The notes below the pieces were generated by a model. The model saw only the letters and a program-made list of their open reading frames with translations, did not search any database and was not told the DNA's origin. A DNA stretch of 64,000 nucleotides, from positions 62,001 through 126,000 of the forward strand of contig CAVVGO010000006.1 of NCBI GenBank assembly GCA_963747835.1. Reading direction: 5' to 3'. Of the stretch, positions 63,053-64,000 are shown piece after piece (within the stretch, counting starts at the first letter, position 1; the number at the start of each line of letters is the position of its first letter). Source of the DNA: JAJPKK01 sp963747835. GTDB lineage: Bacteria; Pseudomonadota; Alphaproteobacteria; Rhizobiales; Xanthobacteraceae. Both the position numbers and the translations under genes were made by a program.

Positions 63053-64000
63053 CATGAAAATCGTGATCCCGGACGACTACCAGGACATGGTCCACGAGCT
63101 CCCGAGCTTCGCTTTGATCAGCCACCACGAGGTGGTGCGCTATCGCGAGCCGGCGCCGGATTTCGATGCACTGGTCGCGGCGGCTTGCCGATGCCGACAT
63201 CGTGGTGGCGATCCGCGAGCGGGTGGAGTTTTCGCGCGCGTTGCTCACGCGATTGCCGAAGCTGCAACTGATCGCGCTGGTGGCGCGCGATGCCGAGCTC
63301 CATCGATTTCGCAGCCTGCACTGAGCTCGGCATCCCGGTCGTCGACCGGCAAAAGCAATTCGCCGGCGTCGCCGGCGGAACTGACGATCGCGCTCATTCG
63401 TGGCGTCGCGGCGCAACATCGCGCTCGAGGCCGAGCGCATGAGGCGCGGCGAGTGGCCGTGCACGCTGTCCCACCGCCTGCGCGGCTCGACACTCGGGCA
63501 TTTTCGGGCTCGGCGCCATCGGCAGCCTGGTGGCGCGGCCGGGCGCGGGCTCGGCATGGAGGTGCTGGTGTGCGGCCAGGAGAGCTCGCGCCGCGCGGGC
63601 GCGGGAGGCCGGCTATCAGGTCGCGGCTAGCAAGGCGGATTTCTTCTCGCGCGCGGACGTGCTGTCGCTCCATGTGCGGTTGCAAGCCCGAGACGCGCGG
63701 GATCGTCGCAGCCGAGGACCTCGTCCGCATGAAGCCGACCGCGCTCATCGTCAACACGCGCGGGCCGAATTGATCGCGCCCGGCGCACTCGTTGCCGCGC
63801 TGCGCAACGGACGGCCCGGCTATGCGGCGGTCGACGTCTACGAGGAGGAGCCAGTCACCGGCGGCAATCATCCGCTCCTGAAAATGCCGAACGCGCTGTG
63901 CCTGCCGCATCTCGGCTGGGCCGAATGGGACAATTTCGACCTCTATTTCGGCGAAGCTTTCGAGCAGATCGTGGCGTTCGAGAAGGGCGAAAAATTGCGG
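63053..64000 (+). pseudogene. D-2-hydroxyacid dehydrogenase, many frameshifts, partial
   Basis: Begins MKIVIPDDYQDMVHELPSF at 63053 and runs to the window end. Recognisable parts lie in different frames: ALVAR-like strand, GSTLG.FGLGAIGSLV-like NAD site near 63500, ETRGIVAAEDLVRMKPTALI and, to the end, GYAAVDVYEEEPVTGG and LCLPHLGWAEWDNF with the catalytic His. At least six indels in 950 bases make it the most damaged gene here. The 3' end is outside the window. Confidence 0.7.

Overview
The window looks like chromosomal DNA of a GC-rich alphaproteobacterium of the order Hyphomicrobiales (Rhizobiales), near the Bradyrhizobium / Rhodoplanes / Pseudolabrys part of that order. The evidence is the FlbT/FlaF flagellin regulator pair, the rluD-rpoH neighbourhood, a serC-serA pair with a structured serC leader, Omp25/31-type outer-membrane barrels, many twin-arginine signals, and intergenic palindromic repeats of the style common in these genomes. 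The genus assignment is inference.

Layout. 0-11.7 kb: a c-type haem sensor (cut by the window edge), a TIR protein, a patatin-like phospholipase, a GNAT, two exported metallo-beta-lactamase-fold hydrolases, an HNH protein, a Tat-exported spermidine-dehydrogenase-like flavoprotein, an isochorismatase-like protein and an ECF sigma / anti-sigma pair. 11.7-32.5 kb: an accessory island built around a 763-aa flagellin with flbT and flaF. It carries a TPR-sulfotransferase, an FkbH-like protein, a redoxin/2-oxoglutarate-oxygenase fusion, a DxD glycosyltransferase, an ATP-grasp enzyme, a DegT aminotransferase, a PglD-like acyltransferase, a sugar C-methyltransferase, a GT41-FkbM fusion and a TPR-GT41 O-glycosyltransferase (SPINDLY/FlmG type). 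I read this as a flagellin or cell-surface O-modification locus. 32.7-35.8 kb: an orphan PLP enzyme, an SH3 relic, a Fic toxin-antitoxin pair and tRNA-Glu(CTC). 35.9-49.6 kb: mostly core genes (rluD-type, rpoH, purA, serA, serC, glmM, two outer-membrane barrels). 49.7-64 kb: catabolic and accessory genes (lutCBA, fumarylacetoacetase-like, two D-2-hydroxyacid dehydrogenases, amidohydrolase, luciferase-like monooxygenase, cupins, a DUF433/DUF5615 toxin-antitoxin pair) and a 1.4-kb stretch of truncated gene relics.

Genes working together. In the island, aminotransferase, acyltransferase and C-methyltransferase could build an unusual amino-sugar; the GT41 proteins could place it on Ser/Thr; FkbM, sulfotransferase and oxygenase could decorate it. 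The flagellin has a large Ser/Thr/Ala-rich middle region with an internal duplication, which makes it the obvious candidate acceptor. lutA-lutB-lutC is a lactate-utilisation operon. serC-serA gives serine synthesis.

Quality caution. At least eight genes carry frameshifts: the MBL gene at 3.7 kb, the flavoprotein at 5.8 kb, the hypothetical at 38.9 kb, lutB, lutA, the amidohydrolase, the cupin at 62.5 kb and the dehydrogenase at 63 kb. Several sit in or beside short homopolymers while the protein similarity continues cleanly in another frame. Consensus errors are as likely as real decay. These genes are given as full spans marked as disrupted.
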